A DNA stretch of 45,954 nt from Actinomadura soli. Lineage in GTDB: Bacteria; Actinomycetota; Actinomycetes; Streptosporangiales; Streptosporangiaceae. Shown in pieces: positions 44,779 to 45,954 of this stretch (position 1 is the first letter of the stretch; each line of letters opens with the position of its first letter). The translations under genes and the position numbers were made by a program. The DNA is taken from contig NZ_VCKW01000037.1 of NCBI RefSeq assembly GCF_005889715.1, forward strand, positions 1 to 45,954. The letters run 5' to 3'. The notes under the pieces were generated by a model. The model saw only the letters and a list, made by a program, of their open reading frames with translations, was not told the DNA's origin and searched no databases.

Positions 44779-45113
44779 CGGAGCCGATGATCGCGGGCCC
44801 GCTGGGAGGCGTTGCCGCCCACCGTGGAGTCAGCTGGGTCATGAGCGGGCAGGCCCGGCGCCCGGCGGCCCGCAGGATGTTCACGTGGGACGCCCGGGCC
44901 GGGGACCGGGGATGGAGCGGAGTCACGGACGACCGCAACACCGCGATGCGGCACGTGCACCAGGTGCTTCGCGGCAGCGGCCCCGGCGGGCGCGGGACGA
45001 TCCGGCGGGTCGCGCTCGACCCGCTCGGGCGCGTCCGGTACGTCCGGCTGAACGTCGTCGCCGAGGCGTGGCTGGACGAGGCCACCGGCGCCGTCGTGTG
45101 GCGGGACGCGTGA
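44775..45113 (+). CDS. Small protein of unknown function, second of three
   Basis: 112 residues from ATG 44775, overlapping the previous stop. Basic, with SGQARRPAARRMFTWDAR and a VRYVRLNVVAEAWLDEATGAVVWRD beta-like end. No recognised domain. The stop overlaps the next start (GTGA), so all three proteins should be made in a fixed ratio. Confidence 0.8.
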   Translation: MTEPMIAGPLGGVAAHRGVSWVMSGQARRPAARRMFTWDARAGDRGWSGVTDDRNTAMRHVHQVLRGSGPGGRGTIRRVALDPLGRVRYVRLNVVAEAWLDEATGAVVWRDA

Positions 45114-45433
45114 ACCCCGCCCAGCGCCTCGACGCCCTCCACGCCCTTGCCTCCGAACTCGCCGCCACCGGCTGGTCGGCCCGCCTTGAGGACCCGGACC
45201 TGTTGCATGCGGTCCCGCCGGACTCGGCGCGGCCCGGGACGACCGTCCGGATCAAGGACGGAGTGGGCGGCGTGCCGTGGTTCATCACGTCTACCGGCGA
45301 CCCGCTCCGGCCATGCCACGACCTCCCCGGCGCGGGCAGGGAGATCCGCACGCAACCGCTGTCGCAGGAGAGCCGGGCGCCCGGCTACGCCTTGATGCGG
45401 ATGAAGTCGGCGCTGCAGCGGATCGTCCGGTAG
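45110..45433 (+). CDS. Small protein of unknown function, third of three
   Basis: 107 residues from GTG 45110. An N-terminal helix (AQRLDALHALASELAATGW) precedes a strand-rich region (TVRIKDGVGGVPWFITSTGD), a Pro-rich turn and a C-terminal basic helix. No recognised domain or membrane segment. The three-gene overlap chain ends here. Confidence 0.8.
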   Translation: MNPAQRLDALHALASELAATGWSARLEDPDLLHAVPPDSARPGTTVRIKDGVGGVPWFITSTGDPLRPCHDLPGAGREIRTQPLSQESRAPGYALMRMKSALQRIVR

Positions 45434-45486
45434 CCGCACCCACCACCGTTCAGCGGACGAAGCAGCTCATGGCCAACCATTTACAT

Positions 45487-45519
45487 CAATTGACCGGTTA
45501 AGACGATTACGGTCAATTG
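45487..45519. promoter_or_regulatory. Ten-base inverted repeat after the small-gene operon
   Basis: CAATTGACCG (45487-45496) and CGGTCAATTG (45510-45519) are perfect arms with a 13-base spacer in AT-rich DNA. It could be an operator for the gene at 45614 (TTGACC may serve as a -35) or a terminator for the small operon. Position 95-127 bases before that start favours control of it. Confidence 0.55.
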
Positions 45520-45613
45520 TTGGATCGGACTCACCAAGGGGACACCGCACGGCAATAGGTATTTTCAAAGAAACCCGGCGCCGCTCGAGATCGCCTTACT
45601 ACACTGTCGAGGC

Positions 45614-45954
45614 GTGGCTGTTCATAGAAGAAAGCACACCGGACGCGCAGGCGAACCCAAGCAAAGTTTCTCCCGGCCTTTAGGTCGGCGCAGAAACCGG
45701 GACGATACCCAAATCCGGGCAGCCGTCATCACCGCCATCGCCGGTATCGTCGCGGCCATCATTGTCGCGGGCGCCAGGTTCATACCGTCCGACCAACCTC
45801 CAGAGCCCTCCCGCACCCCTTCGGTGCCGCCGACACCAACGACTGCCCCAAGCGAGCCCAGCCCGTCCACGTCGCCCATCAAGAAGAAGACCTCGAACCC
45901 TCCGCCTCCGGACCTCTATCGACATCCAGACCCACCACCCCCTCGGTCCCCCAC
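45614..45954 (+). CDS. Single-pass membrane protein with Pro-rich outer part (3' partial)
   Basis: The frame from GTG 45614 stays open to the window end (113 codons). A basic N-terminus (HRRKHTGR, RPLGRRRNRD) precedes one membrane helix at about 38-56 (AAVITAIAGIVAAIIVAGA). A Pro/Ser/Thr-rich segment follows (PPEPSRTPSVPPTPTTAPSE), probably outside the cell. Codon use is less GC-biased than its neighbours. The functional domain, if any, is beyond the edge. A Pro-Thr-rich linker like this usually tethers a wall or secreted domain. Confidence 0.7.
   Translation, partial: MAVHRRKHTGRAGEPKQSFSRPLGRRRNRDDTQIRAAVITAIAGIVAAIIVAGARFIPSDQPPEPSRTPSVPPTPTTAPSEPSPSTSPIKKKTSNPPPPDLYRHPDPPPPRSP

Overview
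This is a high-GC chromosomal stretch with strong G/C bias at third codon positions, many GTG and ATGA/GTGA-coupled starts, and several actinobacterial family markers. These include XRE-DUF397 pairs, Ig-like/YkuD L,D-transpeptidase lipoproteins, LytR-CpsA-Psr proteins with extra N-terminal membrane helices, GuaB1, a FolP2-type pterin protein, and a pyruvate-free CGNR regulator. The gene style suggests a filamentous actinomycete of the Streptosporangiales/Thermomonosporaceae type (Actinomadura-like). That placement is an inference, because no 16S or other marker gene is present.

Layout. 1-2480 is the end of a homoprotocatechuate meta-cleavage operon (HpaE-type dehydrogenase, HpaD-type dioxygenase). 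2499-3680 is dinB (Pol IV), with a perfect LexA/SOS palindrome over its start. 3750-5235 holds decayed xylB and xylA, each with a large internal deletion. 5189-8749 is a MacAB-like export operon on the minus strand: lipoprotein, adaptor, ATPase and permease. It diverges from a two-component system at 8928-10894, and the gap between them carries OmpR-type 11-bp direct repeats. 10905-17523 contains a DinB/DUF664 protein, a glycosyltransferase, two tandem L,D-transpeptidases, a VC0807-like membrane protein and a LysR regulator. An aminotransferase diverges from the LysR gene.

19022-19321 is a minus-strand cluster of three tRNA genes: Ser(CGA), Ala(TGC) and Trp(CCA). The Ala and Trp genes are structurally irregular. 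19620-21014 has an orphan secreted-type beta module and a CGNR zinc-finger regulator. 21218-27792 holds a FolP2-like protein, GDP-mannose dehydratase, a UBP zinc finger coupled to an MFS pump, a LysR regulator and a Na+/H+ antiporter. 27874-30859 holds a double-module Lrp regulator with a long-range operator, and GuaB1. 30990-34109 holds two LCP cell-wall ligases. 34141-36290 holds an HExxH membrane protein, an enolase-superfamily protein without its catalytic lysines, and a P-loop kinase-like protein. 36351-42841 is a tightly coupled catabolic operon: AtuA-like protein, biotin-dependent acyl-CoA carboxylase beta and alpha subunits, and acyl-CoA dehydrogenase. 42951-45433 is an XRE-DUF397 pair divergent from three overlapping small genes of unknown function. 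A proline-rich membrane protein runs off the right edge.

The best candidates for something undescribed are the XRE-DUF397 plus three-small-gene locus, the irregular tRNA pair, the lysine-less enolase homologue beside a kinase, and the Cys-repeat lipoprotein of the exporter operon. No CRISPR array, insertion sequence, phage gene or complete biosynthetic cluster was seen.
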